A stretch of 64,000 nucleotides of DNA from an uncultured Collinsella sp. (GTDB taxonomy: Bacteria; Actinomycetota; Coriobacteriia; Coriobacteriales; Coriobacteriaceae). This document shows, in pieces, positions 27,562 to 35,400 of the stretch. The DNA is taken from positions 1-64,000 of the forward strand of contig CABUBH010000001.1 of assembly GCA_902489775.1 (NCBI GenBank), written 5' to 3'. The notes beneath the pieces are model-generated. The model saw only the letters and a list, made by a program, of their open reading frames with translations, was not told the origin of the DNA and did no database searches. Each line of letters starts with the position of its first letter. Within the stretch, counting starts at the first letter, position 1. The position numbers and the translations under genes were made by a program.

Positions 27562-28080
27562 TTACGCCTCGTTTTCGATGGTGGCGCGGGCACGCTCGGC
27601 AGTCAGTTCTGCCAGACGCTCCTCGTCTACCAGGGTGAGGCCCTTGGTCGGGCACGCCTCGGCACACGCCGGGCCGCCCGGACGGTCTACGCACAGGTCG
27701 CACTTGAGCACGAAGCTCTTGGTCTGCGACCCCACGCGAACGTCGCCCATCAAGACGGGGACCTGCGTGGTCGCAACGCTCACGGCGCCAAAGGGGCATG
27801 CCATGACGCAGCTCTTGCAGCCGATGCAGTTGTCCTCGTTGACGCCGATGCGATGGTTCTTTGGATCAAAGAACAAGGCGCCCGTGGGGCAAGCCTTCGC
27901 GCACGGGGCATCCTCGCAGTGATGGCAAGCCACCGGTGCGGAGATCTCGTACGTACGCGTCACGCGCAGACGCGGCGCGGCGATGTTGCCGGGAATGTCG
28001 TGCGCCTCGATGCACGCCGCCATACAGGTTTGGCACCCAATGCAGCGCGAGGAATCGGCTACGACTCGTTTATTGCCCAT
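27562..28080 (-). CDS. hydN: HydN-like 4Fe-4S ferredoxin for formate dehydrogenase H
   Basis: A 172-residue four-cluster ferredoxin: CIGCQTCMAACIEAHD, CHHCEDAPCAKACPTGAL, CIGCKSCVMACPFGAV, and CDLCVDRPGGPACAEACP. It resembles E. coli HydN (175 residues), needed for full FdhF activity, and is a paralogue of HyfA at 24567-25184. The start at 28080 (MGNKRV) has GGAGGG upstream; the longer reading was rejected. First gene of the formate hydrogenlyase cluster, 76 bases before fdhF. Confidence 0.9.
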   Translation of the reverse strand: MGNKRVVADSSRCIGCQTCMAACIEAHDIPGNIAAPRLRVTRTYEISAPVACHHCEDAPCAKACPTGALFFDPKNHRIGVNEDNCIGCKSCVMACPFGAVSVATTQVPVLMGDVRVGSQTKSFVLKCDLCVDRPGGPACAEACPTKGLTLVDEERLAELTAERARATIENEA

Positions 28081-28257
28081 GTTGTTCACTCCCTCCTGAA
28101 TCCCTTGCCGGAGAGACCCTGCCGACGTTGTCCCAGATCGCCCGTGGTCTGGCATCGGCGTATCGAACGCCCGCGGCGAAACGGGCAATCGATGGAATCT
28201 CCCCAACGGTATACAGGTTGAATATACGCAGTTGCAGGCGGCAAACTTGAGCATAGA

Positions 28258-28283
28258 CCCTGCAATACGGGTGTATTGCAGGG
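28258..28283. promoter_or_regulatory. 11-bp inverted repeat upstream of the formate hydrogenlyase operon
   Basis: CCCTGCAATAC (28258-28268) and GTATTGCAGGG (28273-28283) form a perfect dyad with a 4-base spacer. It lies 178 bases upstream of hydN in the 426-base divergent gap to the antitoxin gene. The remainder of that gap is AT-rich and holds the antitoxin promoter. There is no useful T-run, so an operator for a dimeric regulator is more likely than a terminator. No FhlA-type sigma-54 site (TGGCAC-N5-TTGC) was found. Confidence 0.6.
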
Positions 28284-28412
28284 GTTTTGGCAGGTTGGAA
28301 TTATTCTCTAGAGGCTATAAAGGTGAGTGTATTACATGCGTACGCCTCAGAGATTTTTACGCGCTCTCATTTTAGATGTACTACGCTTGTATTCAAGTTA
28401 ATGGTTATTTAC

Positions 28413-28440
28413 TTGAGCGAAATAAAGTAATCGTTATAAG
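28413..28440 (+). promoter_or_regulatory. Promoter of the toxin-antitoxin pair
   Basis: TTGAGC (28413-28418), a 16-base spacer, then TATAAG (28435-28440). The start codon of the antitoxin is 67 bases downstream. Judged only by match to the sigma-70 consensus. Confidence 0.5.
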
Positions 28441-28506
28441 ATGCTCAAGTATCGGCACATGCCGCATTTGACCGACTATATTGCACGCTCATTAAGGGGG
28501 CCAGTG

Positions 28507-28830
28507 ATGTCATCGACGCAAAAACGAGCCATCCTGCAGGTGCGCATTCGCGAAGAGGACAAACAGCATGCCGAGCGCCTCTACGACGCCATGGGCACAT
28601 CACTCGCCGAGGCTGTCCGCCTTTTTGTCGCGCAGAGCATTTTGATGCGCAAGCTTCCCTTTCAGCCGGTCGCTGTGCGCTCAAAGGACGGCACCGCCGC
28701 CTATGGATCGCTCAAAGCATATGGGGACCCCAATCGCCGCTCCGAGGAGCGCAACGCCTGGATTGAATATCTTGCTGCAGAAAGCGACGATTCGATCTTG
28801 GATCCCGAGGAAGTAGACATCCATGAGTAG
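28507..28830 (+). CDS. RelB/DinJ-like antitoxin
   Basis: A 107-residue protein with an N-terminal ribbon-helix-helix look: AILQVRIREEDKQHAERLYDAMGTSLAEAVRLFV, the pattern of RelB/DinJ antitoxins. The acidic C-terminus (DDSILDPEEVDIHE) is likely the toxin-binding tail. AAGGGGG lies six bases before the ATG at 28507. It overlaps the toxin gene by eight bases, so the pair is co-translated. It probably represses its own promoter. Confidence 0.75.
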   Translation: MSSTQKRAILQVRIREEDKQHAERLYDAMGTSLAEAVRLFVAQSILMRKLPFQPVAVRSKDGTAAYGSLKAYGDPNRRSEERNAWIEYLAAESDDSILDPEEVDIHE

Positions 28831-29278
28831 CACCATCATCGACGAGACCGTTATCCTGCGTTATCTGCTCGATGACGACGAGGTCCTGTCGCCGCGCGCC
28901 GCCAAAGTTGTCGCCACGCGCACGGTCCGCGTCTATCCCGAGATCATCACGCGCGTCGCCGTCACGCTGCGCGACGTCTACAAGGTCCCCCGCCCCGAGA
29001 TTGCAACGGCCTTGACCAGGCTGCTCGATGACGTCATGGTCGACGAGCCTACCGTCATCGCCTTTGCCATCAAGCTGTTCGGCAGGACGCATATGGACTT
29101 TAGCGACTGCCTCCTCGCAGCCCGCACCGCCATCTACAACGACGATGTCGTGAGCTTTGGCAAGCCCATCATCCAAGGCATGATCGACTACCGCCGCAAA
29201 CGCATCAACGCAGCCGAAGCCCGCGAACGCGCCACCGACGCCACCATCGACAAACTCCGCCACCGCCCCCGCAGCTAA
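28823..29278 (+). CDS. PIN-domain toxin (VapC-like ribonuclease)
   Basis: A 151-residue PIN-domain protein: the first acidic site is near IIDETVILRYLLDDDE, the central one in YPEIITRVAV, and the third in DFSDCLLAAR, followed by VVSFGKPI. These fit the metal-binding acidic residues of VapC-type RNases. The first Asp is shifted relative to typical VapC (DTN), so activity is not certain. It pairs with the upstream RelB/DinJ-type antitoxin, a less usual combination for a PIN toxin. The C-terminal 25 residues are basic. Confidence 0.7.
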   Translation: MSSTIIDETVILRYLLDDDEVLSPRAAKVVATRTVRVYPEIITRVAVTLRDVYKVPRPEIATALTRLLDDVMVDEPTVIAFAIKLFGRTHMDFSDCLLAARTAIYNDDVVSFGKPIIQGMIDYRRKRINAAEARERATDATIDKLRHRPRS

Positions 29279-29325
29279 CCGACAAGCAGCGACACCGCTC
29301 CCGCAGCTAACCCACATCCCCTCCT

Positions 29326-29394
29326 AAGTTGCGGTGAAATACGGACTGTTTTATGCCTCTGAGCCACCATATAGTCCATATTTCACCGCAACTT
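29326..29394. repeat. Palindromic hairpin repeat, copy 3 of 5
   Basis: Arms of 22 bases (29326-29347 and 29373-29394) with one mismatch, core GCGGTGAAATACGGACT. The left side is preceded by CCCCTCC, the complement of the GGAGGGG flank of copy 4, so this copy is in the opposite orientation. It lies between the convergent PIN toxin gene and the nuclease-like gene. Confidence 0.85.
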
Positions 29395-29427
29395 ATTGTT
29401 AGGCGGCGGAGTTGGTTGTCCCTGCTG

Positions 29428-30426
29428 TCAGGAATCCGCAAAAGGCTTTGTTGTCGGAATGCCGTAACCGCGCATCATAGCGCCGAAAGCTTCGACATCG
29501 TAGGTGTCTGACAGCTTGAAATGAATGACGTTATGTCCCATGGCACGCAGGTTCGCATCGCGCAATAAGGCTGCTCGATAGGTTTTTGCCGCGGCATGCT
29601 CCAGATCGTTTTGAGTATCATTCTCGAACTTGCCCAAACCATGAAGCTCTGCCAACGTCCATGACCCATCTGGCATCTGCCAACCATAATCTGCCAGATA
29701 ATAGCCAGCGTTTCCTGGCCGAGCAATCTCAACCTGAAGCTCAGGAGCAGCGACACCGGCGAGAATCATGGCTGCCCGCGCCTCGGACTCTCCCCCGTTG
29801 TCCGATCTTCCATCCATATACTCGAACACATCAAACGCATGCGCAATGCCATGCAGGCCGCGGCAATTGGCCTGTGCATACGCTCGCAGTTCCTCGCTGT
29901 CGACATCATACTCACGGGCCAATCCATCAACGTAGCCAAGCGCATACCTAAATGCGCTCGTTCGAGCAATATCAACCACCGTTCGGTATGGATCCGTCAC
30001 TGCAAACGGACCGAGCCGCCACACTTCGCCCGCCCGCCAGCGCCGATACTCAACGAATTTATACGTATCGCGCCTAGTAGACCGCGGCAACAGCACTTGC
30101 ACCTTATCGAGAAGCGTGTGCGCCGAACCTATGCCATATAGCAAAGCCGCAGTCGATCCGCAAAAAACGGCGTCCGGCTCAACGACCGCAATGGCAGACG
30201 CCAACTGAAAGACACGGTCCTTAACGTCAAGGTCGTTCCAATAAACGGGATCAGCATATACATGGTTGTAAAGACGGAACAGTAGCTTTTCCTGCATAAG
30301 TTCGCGCGCACGACGTTCATCCCAAGGGTCAATTGTTATGAGCAACTGTCCATTTTGATGTATTTCAAGCGCCGTAAACAGCGTCCTTGCGTATGACTGC
30401 GGAAAATGTTTGCCTTTATCGAGCAT
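29428..30426 (-). CDS. AbiEi-like/DUF559-type nuclease-fold protein
   Basis: A 332-residue protein of the actinobacterial kind that joins an AbiEi-like N-terminal region (DPVYWNDLDVKDRVFQLASAIAVVEPDAV, then CGSTAALLYG) to a C-terminal restriction-endonuclease-like fold. In the C-terminal part GGESEARAAMIL, YLADYGWQMPDG and ELHGLGKFEND place Glu, Asp and Glu at positions that could be catalytic. Function may be antitoxin, repressor or nuclease. The ATG at 30426 follows GTGGGG by six bases; a TTG seven codons upstream is less likely. The gene is bracketed by two inverted copies of the hairpin repeat. Base composition is lower in GC than its neighbours, suggesting transfer. Confidence 0.6.
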   Translation of the reverse strand: MLDKGKHFPQSYARTLFTALEIHQNGQLLITIDPWDERRARELMQEKLLFRLYNHVYADPVYWNDLDVKDRVFQLASAIAVVEPDAVFCGSTAALLYGIGSAHTLLDKVQVLLPRSTRRDTYKFVEYRRWRAGEVWRLGPFAVTDPYRTVVDIARTSAFRYALGYVDGLAREYDVDSEELRAYAQANCRGLHGIAHAFDVFEYMDGRSDNGGESEARAAMILAGVAAPELQVEIARPGNAGYYLADYGWQMPDGSWTLAELHGLGKFENDTQNDLEHAAAKTYRAALLRDANLRAMGHNVIHFKLSDTYDVEAFGAMMRGYGIPTTKPFADS

Positions 30427-30610
30427 AACTAGCCCCACAACTATCAAGAACCAGCGGATAGCATTACGCTATCGCAGAACAGCGTTCAATAATCTTGCCA
30501 AAAGCCGACCAAAAGCTTGACGCCGCAGCTCAGAGCTTCAAAAGACATTTTGAAGCTCGGCAGACGGTAGCCATAGGCCTCTCAGCGGTACCAAAAACCT
30601 CCCTTACAAA

Positions 30611-30679
30611 AAGTTGCGGTGAAATACGGACTACATGGGCCATAAAAGCCGAAAAACAGTCCGTATTTCACCGCAACTT
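30611..30679. repeat. Palindromic hairpin repeat, copy 4 of 5
   Basis: Perfect 22-bp arms (30611-30632 and 30658-30679) with core GCGGTGAAATACGGACT, followed by AGGAGGGGATGTGG. Copy 3 with its flank is the reverse complement of this copy with its flank. It occupies the 334-base gap between the nuclease-like gene and tRNA-Gly; apart from this repeat and the tRNA terminator nothing else is seen there. Confidence 0.85.
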
Positions 30680-30716
30680 AGGAGGGGATGTGGGGTCCCC
30701 GGCATGTATATGAAAA

Positions 30717-30739
30717 CGGCTCTGGCACCAAATAGAGCC
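30717..30739 (-). terminator. Probable terminator of the tRNA-Pro/tRNA-Gly transcript
   Basis: Stem GGCTCT/AGAGCC (30718-30723 with 30734-30739), extendable with the nearby AACGGC/GCCGTT. On the minus strand it is followed by GTTTTC. It lies 22 bases past the CCA end of tRNA-Gly. Confidence 0.55.
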
Positions 30740-30760
30740 AAAGCCGTTAAAACTATCTTA

Positions 30761-30834
30761 TGGAGCGGGCGACGGGAATCGAACCCGCGTCATCAGCTTG
30801 GAAGGCTGGGGTTCTACCATTGAACTACGCCCGC
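30761..30834 (-). tRNA. tRNA-Gly (anticodon UCC)
   Basis: A 74-base tRNA with encoded CCA. Acceptor GCGGGCG/CGCCCGC, anticodon stem CAGCC with loop holding TCC, T-loop TTCGATT. Closely resembles bacterial tRNA-Gly(UCC). Confidence 0.95.
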
Positions 30835-30840
30835 AAGATA

Positions 30841-30917
30841 TGGTCGGGACGACAGGATTTGAACCTGCGACATCCTGCTCCCAAAGCAGGCGCGCTACCA
30901 AACTGCGCCACGTCCCG
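30841..30917 (-). tRNA. tRNA-Pro (anticodon UGG)
   Basis: A 77-base tRNA with encoded CCA. Acceptor CGGGACG/CGTCCCG, anticodon stem CCTGC/GCAGG with loop TTTGGGA, giving anticodon TGG. Six bases from tRNA-Gly, probably co-transcribed. Confidence 0.95.
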
Positions 30918-31008
30918 AAGGTGTTGAGCAGCTAAGGTCTAAACCTTGCGTGTCCCAAAGCGAAGGAAATTATAGGGGAGACTCCCCGCCTGTGCAAGCG
31001 CAGAAACC

Positions 31009-32367
31009 CTAGCTCCTCGAATGTGCGACAAACCGGCTATGAACCAGGCCGATCACAAACGCCACCACGGCAACCGGCGCCCAGGCGGCACCGATGTCCG
31101 CCAGGGGCAGCGCATCGAACGGCAGCCAAGCACCCGCAAAGAACGCATCGCGGACCGAGGTGATCACGCTCTGCACGGCGACAACGCCGCCGACCCAGAC
31201 CCACACCTGCGGATGCGCGTCACAAAAGCCGTGCACCAGGCCCATAAGCACCAGCACGATGGCGACGGGATACAAAGCGTTGAGCATGGGCACCGAGAAC
31301 ATAAGGATCATGTCGAGGCCCACGTTGGAAAGCACGCACGAAAACGCCGCGAACACAAAGGCGAGGATCGCGAAGGGGCGACGCATGGCCTCCTCGGAAG
31401 CCTCCGCTCCCCCCTCGACCACATACGTCTCGCAGAAGTAGCGCGAGCAGCAGCTGATGAGGCCAATGCACACGTTCATGCAGGCGAGGAAGAAGATCGC
31501 GAAGACCACGACGGTGCCCGCCAAGCCAAAGTGCATGGAGGCTGAGCGAGCAAGGATGGCAGCGCCGTTGGTAGCGTCGGGCATCACGGTGCCGAGCTGC
31601 ATACCGGCAAGGGCCAAGCCACAATAGATGATGGCCATGAGCACGCCGGCGATCACACCGGAGCGGGAGATCTCGAAGGCGACGCGCTTGTCGTCGGTCA
31701 CGCCCAGCTCGTGAATGGTCTCGGCGATGATGATGCCGAAGGCGAGCGACGCAAGCAGGTCCATGGTCTGGTAGCCGGTCAAGAAGCCTTGGACCGCAGC
31801 GCCGGCATCATAGGGAGCTTGCGGGGCAGCAGCCGGTCCCAGGGGCGAGATCACGGCGGCACCCACGACCAGCACGATAAGCGCAATGAGCGCAGGGCCC
31901 GTAATGCGACCGAGCACGCGCGTGATGACGCCGGGGCGCAGCGTGAGCGCAAACGCGACGACGAAGAAGGCGACAGCGAAAATCAAGCGCGCAGTGCCGA
32001 GTGAGATGCCATCGGGCAGCAGCGGCACGAGCATCTCGAAAGCGGTAGAGCTCGTACGCGGAATGGCCAGGCACGGACCGATGGCCAGGTACACCGCCGC
32101 GACAAAGAACTCACCGAACTTGGGGTGCACGCGACCGGCAAGCTCACGCGCCGTACCGGCAAGCGCCACAGCGATAAAGCCCATGACGGGCAGGCCGATG
32201 GCGGCGATAAGGAAGCCAATCATGGCAAGCGGCGTGGCAGTTCCAGCTTGGAGCGCCAGCAGCGGCGGAATGATCAAGTTGCCGGCGCCGAAGAGCATCG
32301 AGAATAGAGCGATGCCGACGGTAACGACATGGTCGGAGCGCAGACCGCGCGGTGCGGATGAGGTCAT
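31009..32367 (-). CDS. brnQ: Branched-chain amino acid transport carrier BrnQ
   Basis: A 452-residue LIVCS-family cation symporter with 12 predicted membrane segments. The N-terminal FSMLFGAGNLIIPPLLALQAG is the hallmark of BrnQ. It imports leucine, isoleucine and valine with Na+ or H+. ATG at 32367 follows AAAGGTG by six bases; a GTG two codons upstream is less likely. A terminator-like hairpin lies just upstream, separating it from the giant adhesin gene. No T-box leader fits in the 118-base gap. Confidence 0.93.
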   Translation of the reverse strand: MTSSAPRGLRSDHVVTVGIALFSMLFGAGNLIIPPLLALQAGTATPLAMIGFLIAAIGLPVMGFIAVALAGTARELAGRVHPKFGEFFVAAVYLAIGPCLAIPRTSSTAFEMLVPLLPDGISLGTARLIFAVAFFVVAFALTLRPGVITRVLGRITGPALIALIVLVVGAAVISPLGPAAAPQAPYDAGAAVQGFLTGYQTMDLLASLAFGIIIAETIHELGVTDDKRVAFEISRSGVIAGVLMAIIYCGLALAGMQLGTVMPDATNGAAILARSASMHFGLAGTVVVFAIFFLACMNVCIGLISCCSRYFCETYVVEGGAEASEEAMRRPFAILAFVFAAFSCVLSNVGLDMILMFSVPMLNALYPVAIVLVLMGLVHGFCDAHPQVWVWVGGVVAVQSVITSVRDAFFAGAWLPFDALPLADIGAAWAPVAVVAFVIGLVHSRFVAHSRS

Positions 32368-32390
32368 AGGCACACCTTTCGGGTCGAAAC

Positions 32391-32420
32391 AAAAACGGGA
32401 CGGGCAAAATACCCGTCCCG
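32391..32420 (-). terminator. Terminator of the giant adhesin gene
   Basis: A 9-bp stem (CGGGACGGG at 32396-32404 with CCCGTCCCG at 32412-32420) is followed on the minus strand by TTTTTG. It lies 65 bases past the adhesin stop and upstream of brnQ. Confidence 0.85.
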
Positions 32421-32485
32421 CAAGTATAAACGCTTTAGCAGGCTACATCCTGCCAGAGCGTCAATCTGGCTGCCAAGCGAGTACA

Positions 32486-35400
32486 CTACGCGCCCGGATG
32501 GCGGCGACGCAGCAGCTCGAGCCCCAGTGCGATAAGCGCAACGGCGCCCGCGGCAACAGCAACAGCGAGCGGCGCCTTGTCACCCGTATCGGCGAGCTGC
32601 TGAGCGCTCGACTTGGACGAAGCCTTCTGTCCGGAGTTTTCCTTGCCATCGGCCTTTGCCTTATCGGCCGCAGAATCATCCGAACTACCGGGTTTTGCCG
32701 GATCCTTAGAATCCGACTGGTCGGAATCGGGCGTTCCGGGCTTATCCGGGTTCGGCTTACCGGGCTCTGGCTTGACCGGTTGGTCGGGCTCCGGCTTATC
32801 CGGGTTATCCGGGTCCGGCTTGTCCGGCTGGTCAGGTTCCGGTTTATCGGGCTCAGGCTTGCCCGGGTCCGGCTGGTCAGGCTGGTCGGGCTCGGGCTTG
32901 TCCGGATCGGGAACCACCGGGCCCGGGTTGACAGGCTCCTGCTTCTTCACCGTCAGCGTACCGGGCTCAACCTCGACATCGAAGTTCGGATCGGTGACCG
33001 TCACGCCGATCTTGTACTCGCCCGCCGGAGAGCTCTCGTCGGCATCGCAGGAGTACTCGACCTTCACGCCCGAAGTATCGACCGCGCTCTCCAGGCTCGA
33101 GGTGAACGCGGGGTTCGCCTCTCCCTCGTAGCGCTCGGCGTCATCGACCTTAACCTTGAGCTTCGCCGGCGTAATCTTGAACTTACGCGCGGCTGCAGCG
33201 ACATACCCGTTGCTTCGCAGCGTGGCAACAACGCGGTACGTGCCGGCATCGGTCGGGGCCTCGCTCGACGAATAGTACGTGCCGTCCGTCCCGTAATACC
33301 TGATCCTCAGGTCGCCCTCGCAGGCCTTGGGGACACCCGTGACCTCGGGCGCTTGGGCATCACCGCTGTAGACGAAGCTGCCGCCCTCAAATGCAAGCTC
33401 GACTCGCTTAGCCTGGACAACCAGCACAAAGTGCGCGGTCACCGTCTCTCCCTGAGCATCCTTGCACGTGACGTCGAAGGTGGAAACGCCCGCCTTAAAG
33501 GGAGTACCCGAGAGTGTCAAGCCACCCGACGTGCGGGAGAGTTTAAACCCGTCGGGGAGCTTCGCGTCGTCCCACGTGTACTCGTACGGAGACTCGCCGC
33601 CCGCAGCTCCGGCAATCGTCGCGCGGTACGCACTATGTGCACGCGCCGCCGGCAGCAGGCCGCCTTTGAACACAAGGGCATCCCGGGGCACAACGGACAC
33701 GACAGCACGATCGCTGTCCGCCTGCGTCTCAGTGCCAAGGTAGCGCTGAGTGATGCGGCAGAAGTATTCGCCGGCGCAATCGTCATCGAGGTTCTCAATG
33801 AGGAGCGTCTCCCCCGTCTCGCCCTCGAGCGCCACGGCCTCGCCGTCCACCATGCGGAACCACTGATAGGACAGTTCGACATCGGCGGCCGAACCCGTGG
33901 ACGAGGACGCGTGGTCGAGGACGCCCTTGCCCGCCTCGGCAGCAACCGAGAGCACGGCCGAATCGCCCTCGTGGGCGCTCGCGTCCTGCGGCTGAGCGAT
34001 CACCTTCGGGGCGTCCGCCTTCGCGAACTCGAACGTGACCTCCTGCGAAGCGGTGACGCCACTCAGCGTGACCTCGTACGATCCGCCCTCGTAGTCGGAG
34101 ATATCGAGATTGACGCCCTTGTCCGAACCGTTCTCCGCAACCGTTACCCGCTCAAGGTAGCACCCCTCGTCGGGCGTCGCCGCGATGGGCACACTCTCGC
34201 CCGCAGCAACGGTGACCGAACCGTTGTCGGCCGAACCGTTGACCGCCTTGACCGTCACCTCGTAATTGACAGGCACATCCGGGTTATCGGGCTCGGGCTT
34301 GTCCGGATCGGGACTCGGATCTGGATCGGGCTGATCGGGGTCGGGTTTGGGGCCCGGCTCAGGATTGTCGGGATCCGGATTATCCGGGTCGGGATTGTCG
34401 GGGTTGGGATTCGGGTCCGGGTCAGGCTGATCGGGATCTGGGTTGCCCGGGTCAGGCTGACCGGGGTCGGGGTTGTCCGGGTCGGGATCGACAGGCCCCT
34501 GCTTCTTCTTCACCGTCAGCGTTCCGGGCACGACCACGACATCGAAGTTCGGATCAGCGACATTCGCGCCGATCTGGTACTCACCCGCCGGGGAGCTCTC
34601 ATCGGCGTCGCAGATGTACTCAACCTTCACGCCCGAAGTGTCAACCGCGCTCTCCAAGCTCGAGGTAAACGCGGGATTCGCCTCCCCCTCGAAGCGCTCG
34701 GCGTCATCGACTTTCACCGTTAGCTTCGCAGGCGTAATCTCAAACTCGCAGGCGGCGGCACCGGCATAGCCATGGGCTCGCAGCGTTGCAACAGCGCGGT
34801 ACGTGCCGGCATCAGTCGGGGCCTCCGTTGAGGAATATTGCGTGCTTCCGGTCCCGTAGTACTTAATCTTGAGATCGCCCTTGCAGACCTTAGGAGCCCC
34901 GGTTACTTCGGGTGCCTGCGGCGCGCCGCTGTAGGTAAAGTCGCCATCCGCAAACGCGAGCTTCACACGCTTCGCCAGAACAACGAGCGCAAAGCGGGCA
35001 GTCACGGTCTCGCCGCGGGCATCCGTACACGTAATATCAAAGGCAGAAACGCCCGTCTTGAATGGAGTGCCCGAGAGCGTCAGGCCACCCGAAGTACGGG
35101 AAAGCTTGAGCCCGTCGGGGAGCTTCGTCTCATCCCATGTGTACTCGTACGGAGCCTTGCCACCCGCGGCCCCGGCAATCGTAGCGAGGTATGTGCTGTG
35201 GGCGCTCGCTGCCGGCAGTAGGTCGCCGTTAAACACAAGGGTGTCCCAGGCCACGATGGAAACGGAAGCACAATCACTATCCGTCTGCTTCTCAGTGCCA
35301 AGGTAGCGCTGCGTGATGTGGCAGAAGTACTCGCCGGCCTGCTCGTCATCGAGGTCCGAGAGCGACAACGTCTCCCCCGTCTCGTCATCGAGCGCCACGG

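Noticed and set aside
27066..27593. Truncated formate dehydrogenase N-terminal fragment (pseudogene)
   Set aside because: The stop is the UGA of CART-UGA-HGPT at residue 140 with a SECIS hairpin, and all sel genes are present, so it is one intact selenoprotein gene.
28081..28506. Sigma-54/FhlA promoter for the formate hydrogenlyase operon
   Set aside because: No TGGCAC-N5-TTGC match with correct GG/GC spacing on the minus strand; TGGCAGGTTGG on the plus strand lacks the -12 GC.
32640..34500. CRISPR-like or satellite repeats
   Set aside because: The short tandem repeats encode Asp-Pro-rich spacers of the adhesin in frame. There are no regular spacers and no cas genes in the window.
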